Source: Leptasterias polaris
Lineage: Eukaryota > Echinodermata > Asteroidea > Forcipulatida > Asteriidae
Length of the DNA: 64,000 nucleotides
Assembly: GCA_037783415.1 (NCBI GenBank)
Contig: JAZGTN010000026.1
Span: forward strand, 3,679,001 to 3,743,000
Direction of reading: 5' to 3'
Shown in pieces: positions 14,569-26,700 of the stretch (positions within the stretch are counted from its first letter, which is position 1; each line of letters opens with the position of its first letter). Made by a program: the position numbers and the translations under genes. The notes under the pieces are model-generated. The model searched no databases. It saw only the letters and a program-made list of their open reading frames with translations, and was not told where the DNA came from.

Positions 14569-16384
14569 TTATCCTGTTCTCAACTTCCTGGCCTGTACGG
14601 ATTCTCTTGAAACGGTTTTTCTATCAGTTACTTGGCCAAGAGCCGCCATCAAGTCAATGAACATAGCAGTAGGGTTGATCTTCCAGCCGAACTCTCCAGC
14701 CTTGTAGTCCCACGGGAAGGTGTGGTGGTAGTTATGCCAACCTTCTCCTCCTGTGAGGGTAGAAACGAGGGCATTTTCGACGGGGTTGATGGAGTGATCG
14801 TACGGCTTATTACCCCAGAGGTGAGCTGCACTGTTCACCAACCATGTGCTGTTCATTAGGAGGCAGTAGCGGAGTATTGCGGCGACGAAGTAGGCATTCC
14901 AGAGTGATTCTCCCCACAGGGTGGGGACGGTAGTCGGCATAATGAAGCAGAAGAACAGCATCAAGGGAAGAAAATACCTGGAAATTATAAACAAAATGAT
15001 TTTCTGAGATTAAAATCTGAATAGACAAATTACTAATTAAACCATGGTAATTTATAACTCTGTGTAAATAAAGTAACACTATTAAATGTAGAGTGAATCT
15101 CCTGTAGGCCTAGGGGGAAATGGCAAAATAAAGTAGTAACAAATATTGTATCGCCGTCAAAATCGACATTTCGCAACATTTCGCAACATTTAGACGTGCA
15201 GAATAAAAACATATGAAAACTAAATGTTTACAACTATACATTACATATCTTTTTGTATTCTGTCCGCATTCTTTTGGTACGTTTACATTTAATGGTGTTC
15301 TTTTGAATATCTGTACTCACTTTCTCTGATACCGGATGACAGGGTCAGCCATGAGGTCACTCAGATCAACTTTTGACCCCTTCTCGATAACATCAGGATG
15401 TTTACGGCACAGAAGCCAACCCACGTGGGCAAAGAAGAACCCCCTCTTAGCATTGTGGGGGTCAGCATTGGTCTCCGTGTATTTGTGATGTACACGATGT
15501 TCACGCACCCAGAAATAAATGTCCATCTACACAAAAGTTAACGAAAATTAAAACTTTAGTATTTTAAACGATGGTTAGGCCTATACTATGGCGCAGTAGT
15601 TTCTGTAATGTCATTTGCATTGGTATAGACAACTCAATCTGCTGTTACTAGATTGAAAAATGTATGACATTAAAGGGACACGTTAGTTGAATACAATTTT
15701 GAATGCACTTATCTTTGTTTCATTCCTTTTTTCAATAGAATATTCGATCTTTATAAAGTGTTTGTTTAATCACGTCTGCGCACTGGGGTGTTTGTTTGTT
15801 TGTTTGTTTGTTAGGGTTGTTTGTTTGTTTGTTTGTTTGTTTTCATAATGGAAATTGTATGTAAAACTTAAATGTACTTCTTCAAACTCCTCAGTCAAGA
15901 ATCGAAAGGGGCTTACTTGAAACGCTATGCAGTCAAACATGGCCAGTAACAATCGTAGAGGGAGCTTTGCTTTGTAAGATCGGTGTGCCCATAAGCGATG
16001 TGCTCCGGCTGTTATCCCGAGGGCGGAAACCCAGTAGAGGAGACTTGCTGTAACAGTGACGAAAGGTTTATTATTAGGCCTATTGAATAAATCATGCATA
16101 GAAATATTTTATGAATATCCATGGATTTATCATTTATATCAACTTAACAACAAAGCCTCGCCATTTTACTGCAAAACACAACGAGAAAACTTACCCCAAA
16201 GCAAAGTATATAAGCAGCATTTCCATGTGATACAAAGTAAGGCATATATTGCTGCCCCGTGTAGAGATGCCATAAGAACCACATTACGCCACACAATTAT
16301 AGGTTGCGGCCTGACGTCAGTCTCAAGAGAAGATCCTTCACCTATGAATTTGGCGTCTTCATTTTGGTCAATACAGGACACCAT
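14569..16384 (-). CDS. SCD: Stearoyl-CoA (acyl-CoA delta-9) desaturase, complete, four coding exons
   Basis: Coding exons on the minus strand are 16384-16195, 16047-15917, 15526-15321 and 14977-14569 (190, 131, 206 and 409 nt). Joined, they give 311 residues with every intron GT..AG and in frame. The enzyme introduces a cis double bond at C9 of acyl-CoAs, with cytochrome b5 and O2, in the ER membrane. All diiron ligands are visible: HRLWAH (about 80-85), HRVHH (117-121), NSAAH (224-228) and HNYHH (257-261). The [26 protein letters not shown] and [11 protein letters not shown] signatures and the hydrophobic hairpins are intact. The N-terminus is short compared with mammalian SCD (about 355 residues). 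The chosen ATG lies just inside an exon that begins after an acceptor (ACCGCAG), so a 5' UTR exon lies further upstream. The intron between exons 2 and 3 carries a TGTT microsatellite. Confidence 0.95.
15786..15842. repeat. (TGTT)n microsatellite
   Basis: A run of TGTT/GTTT tetranucleotides with one interruption (GTTAGGGTTG), within the desaturase intron between coding exons 2 and 3. Confidence 0.9.
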
Positions 16385-16620
16385 AGCTCGATTTGTTTCT
16401 CTGTGCCTGCGGTGATAACAAAAGTGGTTTTGTTAGAGTAAGTGTTCCACACACACAAATAAAAATCAGAACAGTAGCTTAGTTCTTTGAATAACATTTT
16501 GGTCTCGATTGGACTCGAACTTATAACCCCGCCATTTGTGTTGTTCACAAGTTTCAGGCCGGCTTAGCGCAGTAGGGAGAGAACGACTCGCAGTCGCTCA
16601 ATCTCCGTGGTCCTTTCTCT
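16385..16620. other. Desaturase 5' flank with tRNA-like sequence
   Basis: Upstream of the desaturase start on the minus strand, an open stretch continues through 16409, but a splice acceptor at about 16407 implies that a 5' UTR exon lies further away. Two tRNA-promoter-like pieces are present. GGACTCGAACTTATAACCC at about 16510-16531 reads like a reverse B box. GGCTTAGCGCAGTAGGGAGAG at about 16561-16581 reads like an A-box region. These suggest tRNA-derived SINE debris rather than a functional tRNA; no cloverleaf could be drawn. Confidence 0.4.
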
Positions 16621-18300
16621 ATGTTTTTGCCAAACACAATCACATCATCAAGGTATAATCAGCAGGATGTCCCACTGAAGTCCGCCCATCACTCTTCCAT
16701 CAACCTCTCGAACGTAGCTGGTGCGTTACAGAGGGGTCAAAGGGCATGCACTTCCACCAGTATAAACCGTTACGCACAACAAAGGTTGATTTCAAGGCTA
16801 CCTGCCAGTATCCGGACGCAAAATCACGCGTTGAAAACCATTCTACACCTGACAATGCATCAAGTGTTTCATCGATTAATTGAGGGACGGGATACACATC
16901 CTTGTTGGTAACTAACTGCATTCAAACCTCGATCGACGCGGAATCGCCGTGTTCCATCCTTCTTTTTGACCAGAACTACATTAGCAGCCCAGGGGCTATC
17001 TGAAGGCTCTATAATCCCTCGCTGCTTAAGTTCTTAGACTTGTCTCATTATTTAATCCTGGTTGTACAACAAAGGGTGGCATCACCGGTCTTGTGCTTAA
17101 CCGTGGTTTTCATATCGTGCTCACCAGCGGAAAATACATCCTGGTAGTCTGTCAAACAAGACTTCACCTTAGCATGGTACTCCTCACTGAGGATTACCCT
17201 GCTCCGTTCATATAAATCATGTTAAAGTGCTATGACAGGTTCGCGTCAACCTCACCAGCACCTCCTGTGACTCAACTGAACCACCGAATCAACCTCAATG
17301 GTTTCCACGGTCCCGACCGTGGTACCCTTCCGCACCACCCGTGCCTCGTCACTGGGGTTAAGGATTCGAAGCGGTAATACCTCACACCGAGGTTTAACCA
17401 ATGACCTGGCTAAGAGTAAACCTCGTTGGGCCAATTCGCCACCACCCTCAACAGGCTCAATGATGGCAGACAGGGGTGGTACCTCGCAGGTATGAACAAC
17501 CGACCCAGGTACCATGGCCTCGTGTCCAACAGTTGTTTCGGCAACAAATACTCTGCCAACAAAATGACTTAATACTTGTGCACTTCACTCGTTCTTCATT
17601 CAACCTCAATGCTAGGCTCTGCTGGGAATCTAACTTCCAACGGGTTTGCAACAAGTACACTTGATATCAGCAAAAATTGTCTTGACCTCGTGGACAGTTT
17701 TCCCCGCGCGCCTGTACTTCCACACAGGCAACACCCATTACAGCAAGTGGACTGCCATCCACCTGCCGAATGTTTGTCCCCTCTTTGGTTAGCACCGGCC
17801 TCTGTTCTCTGGAAATGTCATGGTACACCAAACAACTAATATGATTGTGTCGGTCGAACCCGAATCGACCAAAAACGGCACTTAGTGCCTCTCACCACTC
17901 CATGTACAAATTTGACAACCCAAGTCTAGGCCGAAGGACAGAAAGGGATTGAGTAACCACTGGCTCTCCTTCCTCTGCCCCTCACCTCTTCTTGACTGTA
18001 TCTAGTTCTTCTTCTCTTCCTCTCTTGGACCCTTGGGTACATTCAGCCTTTCGTAATCATTCAACAACACCTTACCACTGTACCTGTCGGGGGCGATCGT
18101 AGGGCGGCACGCCTTTTGATCCTGAGGTTCGTCTTGAGGTTTATCCAACACCTCATCACCCACCAACCCTCTCTCTCTCTTAAGCGGCCATGGACCCATG
18201 AGGTTTGCACCTACCTCACTACTCAAGTGGCTACTTCTCTCCAAAGTAGGACGAGTCAAAAAGCTAAATACCTCATTGTGTAAACCTCCTTGCCTGGCAT
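16621..18300 (-). pseudogene. Decayed Ty3/gypsy retrotransposon: gag/protease/RT fragment
   Basis: Read on the minus strand, pieces of a gypsy-type polyprotein appear in the right order but in different frames. An APDRYSGKVLLNDYE segment (about 18110-18040) is typical upstream of the protease. A pre-RT linker follows (PLRILNPSDEARVVRKGTTV, about 17370-17310), then ERSRVILSEEYHAKVKS (about 17220-17160). The RT start has IIEPSDSPWAANVVLVKKKD (about 17015-16955). Next come YPVPQLIDETLDALSG and FASGYWQ (about 16890-16800), and finally YLDDVIVFGKN (about 16655-16622), the catalytic YxDD block. Frameshifts and stops break it, and it ends abruptly after YLDD. No RNase H, integrase or LTRs were found. 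It is not functional. Confidence 0.8.
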
Positions 18301-18848
18301 CATCAAGCTTAGTGCTAACAAATTGGTTCGTTCTCAGATAATCGAGTAGACCTATACTGAGGTGTTCTCCAAACCTGCCTACCTTGTCCCCCTTTCAAGC
18401 AACTCAGGTGACGTGCCAACACCGGCAACTTGCCTTGCCTTTAATGAAAAAATACCCAGAGGTATCCTTAGGGTAACTTGAAAAATAAATTAGGCTCAAC
18501 CTCACACTGAGATACGTCCCCTCTCTGAGTGAGTAAACCTCATCAGCGCAACTTTACTAAACCTCCGGGCGGCACGCACAACGTTCGCAACTATGTGTTA
18601 TACCTCAGCCGTAGTACTAGTCTTGATTGGCGACGCTGTTTTTTGTTTTAGCCACCGGTAGAGGGCGCTACATTGACTGTTTGGTCGGGCTGACTCAGAA
18701 GGACTGGGCAAGTCTATAAATCTGGATCAAAACAGCGTCTTGACGATTTTGGATTTGCTGCCCGGAAAAAACCAGGCAGATCAAAACGAGGCTAATTTGC
18801 ATTATGCGTTCAGCGACAGATATTGTGTATGGTACCTAGACGTAGGTA
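18301..18848. other. Retroelement flank and leader of a helicase-like fragment
   Basis: No gene is recognised up to about 18600. From 18611 to 18790 the sequence has an inverted homologue at 20935-21120: shared blocks are TCTTGATTGGCGACG and CTGGATCAAAAC followed by GTCTTGACG. It also carries the GTAGAGGGCGCTA motif that recurs in other repeats of this window. Confidence 0.5.
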
Positions 18849-19097
18849 ATGTTAGTACGCCTCGAGGCAATGGCTTTGAGAAATACTGCTGTGAATGTTG
18901 AACCAGCGTTAGAATTTGCGAGAATTAAATTGAGCCTTGAAGAGTTTAAAAGTCATCAAACCACCGCAGTTCGTAATTTTGTGGAAGGTCACGATTTAGT
19001 TGTAAATTTACCGACTGGATTTGGGAGAAGTGTTATTTTTTCAAGCAGCTACGTACTAAATAATATATCGGGAAAGTACCGGGTATACAGTGCTTAA
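18849..19097 (+). pseudogene. RecQ-like helicase N-terminal fragment
   Basis: The 82-residue plus-strand reading contains FKSHQTTAVRNFVEGHDLVV followed by NLPTGFGRSVIF. This matches the Q-motif and Walker A region of RecQ-type DEAD/H helicases, whose usual P-loop is LPTGFGKS. Here the catalytic Lys is replaced by Arg. The frame stops soon after, with no good donor, and no other helicase motifs are found downstream. It is most likely a captured or relic copy of one of the RecQ-like genes that are abundant in marine invertebrates. A first exon of a split gene cannot be excluded. Confidence 0.55.
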
Positions 19098-19759
19098 TAA
19101 AACTGCCCCGAATTCAACTCTGCATGTTTTTTAACAAGAATTCATGAGTATTTGACACACAAAAAAACGTATTCAAATTATGGATACAAGTTGTGAATAG
19201 TACAAAAAAGTCGAACGTAAGATTTTATTTCAGAGAGTCCGAGCAACGGAAGCGTGTCTTACAGTGCACAGCGTGGGGACTATGTACACGTAACACAGGG
19301 GCAGTCGTGTCGCTTGCGAGCAGAGTATCTCAGCAGTGCTAGCACGACGGAAACCCACTATAGCCAAGAGATAGCTGTACCTGGAAGCTCATGAACATGT
19401 GGGAGGGGTAGGGAGTCAGACCACCAACTACGTTGTTGTTATTGCGGGTTTGCTAGTTGGTACACCTCGCTGATCGAATCCGTTGTTTCAAAATCGCAAC
19501 TTTTCAATGCTCTGTATACGTTCCTTGACCCGATTTGTACATAATTTCTTGGTAATTAAATAAGATTTATGTCAATACATAGGAATACCACTTTTATATT
19601 GACGGTACAATTAGTTTAAACAAAATTTGTGACAAACAATTCCCCAAAAACAAGCCTCCCCCCAAAAAAAAAAACAAAAAACGGAGCCCCTGAAGGGACA
19701 AGTGAAAAAGAAATTAAAAATTAAAAGGTGGAAAAAAAAAACTCACTCGAAATTTCTAT
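19098..19759. other. Spacer, no gene seen
   Basis: AT-rich sequence with A-runs near 19665-19680 and 19730-19740. No coding or repeat structure was recognised apart from the start of the degenerate satellite at its right edge. Confidence 0.5.
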
Positions 19760-20300
19760 TGCATCCCTCGACACACAAAATTCCAACAAAATCATTTCGT
19801 TTCCTCAAAATATTATTAAATTCGATGAAAATATAATTTTGTTTCACAAAAAATTATTTTTCATTTTGAGAACGCAGTGTGTTTTTCTAGGTAACGAAAT
19901 GAGATTATTTCTAGAAAATAGGTTCTCGTTCCCTTGAACACGCTTTCTTTCCCCCGAACTACAATTAAGTTCCCAGAAATACGCTTTCGTTCCCTGAAGA
20001 CACGCATTCTTTTCTTCGAAATATTATTTTGTTCGCAAGAAATATACTTTCGTTCGCTCGAAATATGCTTTCCTTCCCCAAAATATGCTTTCTTTCCCTC
20101 GAAAGGAGATTTCGTTCCCTAAAAAAAAGCTTTTGATTCCTCGAAATACTACTTTGAATTTTTTGCCCGAAATATACTTTCATTCACCCGAAATATGCTA
20201 TCGCTCTCTCGCAATGATATTTTGTTCCCCAGAATTCCTCTTTCATTCCCTCAAGATAGCTTTTGTTCCCATAAGATAGCTTTCGTTCCCCTGAAGTCCA
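19760..20300. repeat. Degenerate satellite, period about 21 bp
   Basis: A long run of imperfect copies of a motif like CGAAATATGCTTTCGTTCCC, recurring every 20-22 bases and best seen at 19960-20290. Copies differ strongly from each other, so the array is old or was assembled from variants. The open frames it creates on both strands are by-products of the repeat and have no domains. Confidence 0.8.
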
Positions 20301-20321
20301 ATCACACCAATTTGTTACATT

Positions 20322-20425
20322 CCTTTGTGAGGGGCGACTTTGAGAGGGGACGAGTTTGTATGTGAGGGGGCGACTTTGTAGTTGGGCGACTTTGTGATTG
20401 GCGAGTTTGCTGGGGGCGAGTTGAC
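20322..20425. repeat. Short G-rich degenerate tandem repeat
   Basis: Five or six imperfect copies of a GGGCGACTTTGT-like motif spaced 15-25 bases apart, directly following the degenerate satellite. Confidence 0.65.
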
Positions 20426-20934
20426 TGGTTACCGTGTCCGTTGTTTATACACACTTTCAGATGGATAACGTGGACTGGATCCTCATGCCTTGTCGTAGTA
20501 AAACACTTAGGCCTACATGTTTTTTCGGTCATTTTTCGTTAAATTACGTGATATTTTGGTATAAAAAAAATATTAAAACCATCTAGAAATAATTGTCTTT
20601 GATTCTACATCACATGACTAAATTACATAAACAGGTAACCGGTGTGTCCCTTTCACACATCGTGTAGGGAACAAAAATTATATAGTTTATAAATAATAAG
20701 CCTCTTGGGATTGTACATAAAGTATCCATACAGCAAAAAAGGACAGCCTTGCTATATAACTTAACTATCATTTATCAAGCACCCACACATTCGCCTTTTG
20801 TTAATGGCCAGCGATTATCGTTAGAAACTCTCCACCATTCCTCACGTGGTACATAGTACGGAAGACAGGGGAACAGTGATCACAGCCTGCTCACCGTTGT
20901 TGTGCGCGTGCGTTTCATTTTGTGAATATTCAAA
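20426..20934. other. Spacer, no gene seen
   Basis: AT-rich sequence with no recognisable coding or repeat structure. Confidence 0.5.
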
Positions 20935-21120
20935 TTGCTGCCCGAAAAACAAATGTGGGCGGGGTCTCGGTCCAAAAGCGTCAAGACGTTCGTTTTGATC
21001 CAGATGTTCGTGTGATACAGATATCTCTTCTCCAGTAATTCGTGTTGCGGACAGTATTTCGTGTTGCGATATCGCACCACGTTAAAAATGAACGTCGCCA
21101 ATCAAGACTACCGTAGTACA
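20935..21120 (-). repeat. Inverted homologue of the 18611-18790 leader
   Basis: On the minus strand this segment repeats the blocks seen at 18611-18790: GTCTTGATTGGCGACG, then CTGGATCAAAACG..GTCTTGACGCTTTTGG, then a GGGCAGCAATTTG-like end. Spacing between blocks differs. The two copies face each other around the satellite, as two insertions of one family or the ends of a composite structure would. Confidence 0.6.
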
Positions 21121-23467
21121 TGTACATGTACGTACATGTACGTACATGTACACTACGTGTACTCACAGAGAACCGGCATACAACTCACATGACCTTCTAA
21201 TGCCCCAGCCTTCCCGATAAAGGTTGAACTCGCTCCCCGCTGAAAGTAGACAAAACAGTCTCGCCACCAAGCTTAATTTCACACCCAGCAAGATTACACA
21301 AGGTTTCCCACGCTAGCACATGTGCCAACAGTCAGCGCATCCCAGTCAGCCCATGGTCAGCCTCACCCAGAAGCAGTGCAAACACGCAATTCAGTCACAA
21401 TCTAACAATGCCAGCGACAACATAACTCGCAGTCGCAGAACAGTAAAAAGGTGCGGGAAAAGCCAGCGCTGTTCAACCAACCCCCGCGACGCACACTGCG
21501 CACTACGAAGCTGCTGGTGCATGAAACTTAACCCAGTCTACTGTTCCCTTAGTCGCAGTATCTGGGATCGGGAAGAGGAAGGAAAACTAGTGTTATAATT
21601 AGCCTATAGTTCCTTCTATTGCAACGTCACAGCCCGAGTATTTGCCAACCGAGGTTGGAAAACTATGGAAAGCCATATCTGCAAATCAAAAACAGATAGC
21701 CATTATAGTTCGTATAATGTTACACAATTCAAAAATAGTGATGAAATTGTTGGAAACAAAATATCAACCAATCATTGATGGTATTTCAGTTCATGAATCT
21801 TTACAGAAAATGTTGAATTTGGTCACAACATTTTTTAACACGATTGAATGTTGCTAAAATTCGGCCGTCCATGCCTACCGGCGCACTTTCTTGTTTATCA
21901 ACAATAGAAAGGTCTATTATTGTAAAAGTATGATTGATAATACGGTCTCTCTTGACAATGCAACTTTGGATGTTCGTTCATCGATGAAAAACATACACCT
22001 AAATCTTTCGTCAATGGAGTATAAATATATCCGACTGACGGTAGCTGATCCTATTTGACCCTAGTAGGAATTAAGGCCATATAATTATGAACCTTACACT
22101 GACAGTTGGGTTTATTAATATTATGCACAACGCTTGTAGTCTATTTGTAGCTATGCTTGTAGCCTAAATGTGTGAGTGTGGAAGTTTAGTCCATGTTTAT
22201 GTGAATTTTCTCACGAACACGGAGGACGTGTGCAGTGTGTCGAACTACCTGCCCTTATGCATGAAAATAAATCAATCAAGCATATATACACTTATAATTA
22301 TTTGAGATTACTCACTTAGCATCCATGTCTTGTCGAAGATTAAAAGTATTCCCGATTCTCAAACTTGTTTGTGCCGTGTAGTCACCCATGAATTACTGGT
22401 TTCAGAGTAACTATAATGAAAGGCGTCACGCAACAATATGCCTATATATCAACTCTGGACTATACTTCACAAATACATTTTTAGCCGTAAATTTGGGACG
22501 CTCGCTCCAACCATGCCTTGCCCACCGCGGAATTCTACCACTTACTGGCACATAGAACCAGTATATGCGTTAAAGGGAAGGGAAACGTATAAGCGCAGTA
22601 TTCCACATGCATCATGTGAGTGGGCCCTTTTGTCCTTCTGCTTTACTACTACATGGGCACTCAACAATTGAAACCAGTAGCTGCACAACGATTGCCTCAA
22701 GTGAACTGGTACGAAACAAGGAAATACACATGTAGAGTTCCCTAAGTCATCTCAGAAAATCACAATTGTTACTGTTGTAGCTGTTCCGACATGGCGGTCG
22801 GAACAGCTATTGTTTTCGTTTCTTTCCTTCCTCCGCCAAAAAAAAACCCCAATAGGATTTGTACACGCATTTTGTGACCTCAAAGTCACACTTTGCTTGA
22901 TACGATAGATCCAATATCATACCAAAGCTTATAGGTCATGAAGTTGTCGTTAAGTGTAATTAGCTTAACTTAGTTAAAGACATGAATATTTAATTAGCCC
23001 AACCCATATTGGCGATATGCAAATAATGTGGGACAGGCATTGAAGTATTCATTGACAATTATTATAACAATTTAGTTAAATTTTGTTCGGTAAAGTTGTT
23101 TTTTAACTTGTTTTGTAAGATATTCGTCTTTAAGAAAAAGACATAGTACATAAACTTTACAAAAAGACACTTTCATTTAAAACATGCTAATTAAAAAAAT
23201 AAACATGTTTACTAAATTAGTTGACTTTATAAAGTCGGCGGTTCCTGTACTGTATACATAATACAAGCCATTTATTATAAGGTATACACGTTCTATTATA
23301 AAGTAGTTTAGATTTAGGCAATGTGGTATTATGTAGTTTTTCATGTAATTAGACTACTCATTAATAATAAATAATTAATAAAGTTATCTGGGCAGGCCCA
23401 TATGGGCGCAGTATGGCCCCATGTGCCACCCCACGATAAAACCCTCATTTTGGCCCACATACCCATA
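21121..23467. other. Spacer, no gene seen; small palindromes
   Basis: A TACATGTACG-type alternating palindromic run lies at 21118-21151. A perfect hairpin with a 13-bp stem (TAGCTGTTCCGAC) and a 6-base loop lies at 22779-22810. The open frames near 21320 and 22438 show no domain, and I do not consider them genes. Confidence 0.5.
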
Positions 23468-23612
23468 TCCATTAAGCCACGCCCATTTCTCATTGACCAA
23501 TCACAACCGCGAAATCTGATCACCATTTGAGCCGTTTGGTGATCTTTGCACTAATGGTGATCGGTTTCGTGGCTGTGATTGGTCAACTCGTAAGGAGGCG
23601 GGGCTTAATGGA
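23468..23612. promoter_or_regulatory. Fold-back with paired CCAAT boxes just upstream of the RING-galectin gene
   Basis: Two 60-base arms (23468-23527 and 23553-23612) are imperfect inverted copies separated by about 25 bases. Each arm contains a CCAAT box (GACCAATCACA on one strand and TGTGATTGGTC on the other) and a GC-rich block (AAGCCACGCCC / AGGCGGGGCTT). The right arm ends 120 bases before the ATG at 23732. I infer that a small fold-back element supplies, or became, promoter sequence. Binding is not shown by sequence alone. Confidence 0.6.
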
Positions 23613-23731
23613 TCGGTGTATTGTCCTTGTACGGTGTACACTAAAAAATATTATGCGCAATCTACCGATTGTGCAAATCCGTAGAGGGCGCTCAACACGC
23701 AGTTGGTTTTTGGTCTTGGAAGGAAAACAAA

Positions 23732-26700
23732 ATGTCTGCTAGTGCACCACCGGCGAGTGGTTTCACCACAGGCCTTGAAAAAGTGGCAGAAACACTACAT
23801 TGTCCATTGTGCTTGGACTTCTACAAAGATCCCGTGGCTTTAGCATGTCAGCATAACTTCTGTCGTGGTTGCATCAAAAATGTTGTACCCAGGCGGGTCG
23901 GTGCCTACCATGCCCTCGAATGCCCGTTATGCAGGAAAATAATGCAGCTGAGTCGTCGAGACGGGGTAGACCTTATTCCCAAGAACTTCGAACGCGAGTC
24001 GATCGTTGAAACGTTCCAAGCAGCGGAAAGAGAGCATGCACTGTCTGTAAGATCATTGAGGGAATCAGTAGAAGAATCGGTCACTCAAAACTTGGTGAAA
24101 CAAATTGATAAAATACATATGTACAGCCAAGAACAGCCCCTGTCAGACGAAGTTTTCTTGTCTCAAACGCACTCGGGAGTCGACACAGGGATACAGGAAG
24201 AGGAAACAGCTTCTTGTGTACATGTACCCTTTCAGTTTCAGCAAGAGGATTGTTCTTTAACACCGCAGCAACAGCAACAGCAACATCTCCATCAGCTGAA
24301 GCAAGAACAGAACAAACTGCAGCTCAAACTCGAGCAAGAGGATGCACTTGAGTCAAGGAGGAACCGACTTCAGCAACCGCAGGAACCAGATTGGCTACAA
24401 CAGCAAACTGACAGATGGAATGAACTGCAGCCACCAGCAGAGGTAGAGCACGACAGTGTCAAGCAAAGTACTGCCACCAGTGGTAGTACTACTAGCTTGC
24501 CCTGGAATGTTCAACCACCTTACCAATATCCACCAAGTCTTAAACATTCTCAAAGTCTTCCTTATCCATTGATGCCTGCAAATGAAAGTTACCCATACCC
24601 TAGCTGCGATAACCAGAGCTTCGGTTATCCCAGCTACCCGTACCCTCCTGAAGAAACAGCCACAATCAGACAACCATCTTTAACACTTACTATTAAAGAA
24701 TCAAGCTGCAGCGAATGCTACTTTCCTGCCTCAGCACATTGTGAGGATTGTCTTCGCTTCTTCTGCTGGCAGTGTTTGCAAGACCTCCATAATACAACCA
24801 GGGGTCTCTATGCGGGCCACAGGGTGACTGAGCTCACAGCTAGTATTTTGAAATCAGAAAGTGCAGATTCTTGTTCACCATTGTCAACCCATGGATCTTC
24901 TGTCTTGACTCCAAAGCAAGATTCTACTTTCACTCTAAACACTGCCATGGTAAGTGTTTCTACGTACCATGTATGTAGGTAGACCATGCATACACTAAAA
25001 CTTTCACAAGGACACTAACTCACAATTATTTTTAAATGCATGAATTGAATTTTATTATTTATTTGTTTTACCCCTTACCTTACACTAATGTGCAATTAGT
25101 TCGGTATGAAGTAGTTGTGATTTGTCGTGTAAACAATTAAACAATTTAAACACTTTAAACACATACCATGGAGAAAGGACAGCCTCCTTTCTCTATGCAC
25201 CATATACAAACGCAAATGTCGCATGGAAAAATTGAGTCAGTGGTATGAATGCTTTTAATATTAATGTCACGCAATGTCCCAACTCCACCATAAATATTCA
25301 ATTATACTAATGAGATTCTGTCATCTGAATTAATGTTTGAATAAATAAATGGCTGCTTTTGATCCCTTTACAGGCATCACTGAATGTTGCTGGTGAATTG
25401 GCTTCAATGGGGGTCAGTAAACAGACTTATGTAAGTATTTATTTTAAGCATGGACTGGCTGGTAAACTTCACTGAGGTCACTAGTGCCTGTCTTTGTGTC
25501 CGGATGGACTGTGAGTGACCAGCAGATCTTAGGCGGATGGAAATACATAGATCTAGGACCCTCTTCTGGTCACTCACAGCTCGATTGGGGGGGGGGGCAT
25601 TAATGTGACCAGATTATGCTAGTCCATTTGTATTTTATACGACCTCTGCTCAGTCTACAATATGAATTAAGAAAATGAACTTTTCAGGCTTTTATAATTG
25701 AATTGTTTTAATTCAACAATTAACTCCTACAGGCTACAGCAGTTAAACACTTCCAGGAATGCTTTTAGGCCTTAGATTCAGTTTTGAGTTTCTGTTCATT
25801 GTACATGGAGGAGATGAGCCATTTTTAATATGATATGCCTTGGTAACCTCCAGGGGGCGCTATAATTTGTAAGCAGTAAAAATTTTGAGTGCAGTACCTA
25901 GAAAGAATGAAAGATTATTTCCTCGGATCAATTCCATGCAAAGAAGCTTTTAGATTACTATTCCTGCAAATGTTCATTAATAACCAACTAATTTGGTATA
26001 ATTTGAAAGAATACAAAAAAGTGTTACATGCTTTTGCTAGAAAAATTTCAATGAAGTTAAGGCCAAGTAAAATAAATAACATGTTGCTCGTCCAGACTTT
26101 TTAAAAAATTGGTGAGGGAGGTCCTTGTTATTTGTTATTTTCAAATTTGTTGTTATTTTTTTCAAGATGGCCACCATGTCTAAGATTGCCGCCAAAATGT
26201 ATTTGAAGATGGTTTTATGGTTTTATGAGCATGTTCTACACATGTATATGTCCCCAAATTCTGTTTAAGGTTGCCATGTGTGTTTCTGTGTCCATTTCGA
26301 TACATATTCTTTCCAAGAGTTCTTCTTGCTTTTGCTCCAAAATTATTCTTTATTGCTCAATAAAAATATGTAAATTGATTTCAAATTTATTTATTTTTAT
26401 TTTTTTGGAAATAACAAATAACAAAAAATTAGGTGCGGCGTCCAAAAACGGAGCGGGCGGGGACGAGCAACATGTTATTTATTTTACTTGGCCTAATGGG
26501 TTTTAAAAAAATGATGTTTCCTTCATAAATTAGGCTTATTGATATATTTTTTTCTTTCCTGATTCTACCATACTTTTCTTGTTCTTTAGAAAATACCATA
26601 CAACTGTGAAATCACTGCCATGGGTCCTGGGAAGCACATCACTGTTGTTGGACAACCAGCCAAGAATTGTAAACGGTATGAAAGTTACACAGTGTTTCAA

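Noticed and set aside
19728..20279. Several open frames on both strands at 19.7-20.3 kb
   Set aside because: They follow the degenerate satellite. Composition and repeat spacing explain them, and no start context or domain supports a gene.
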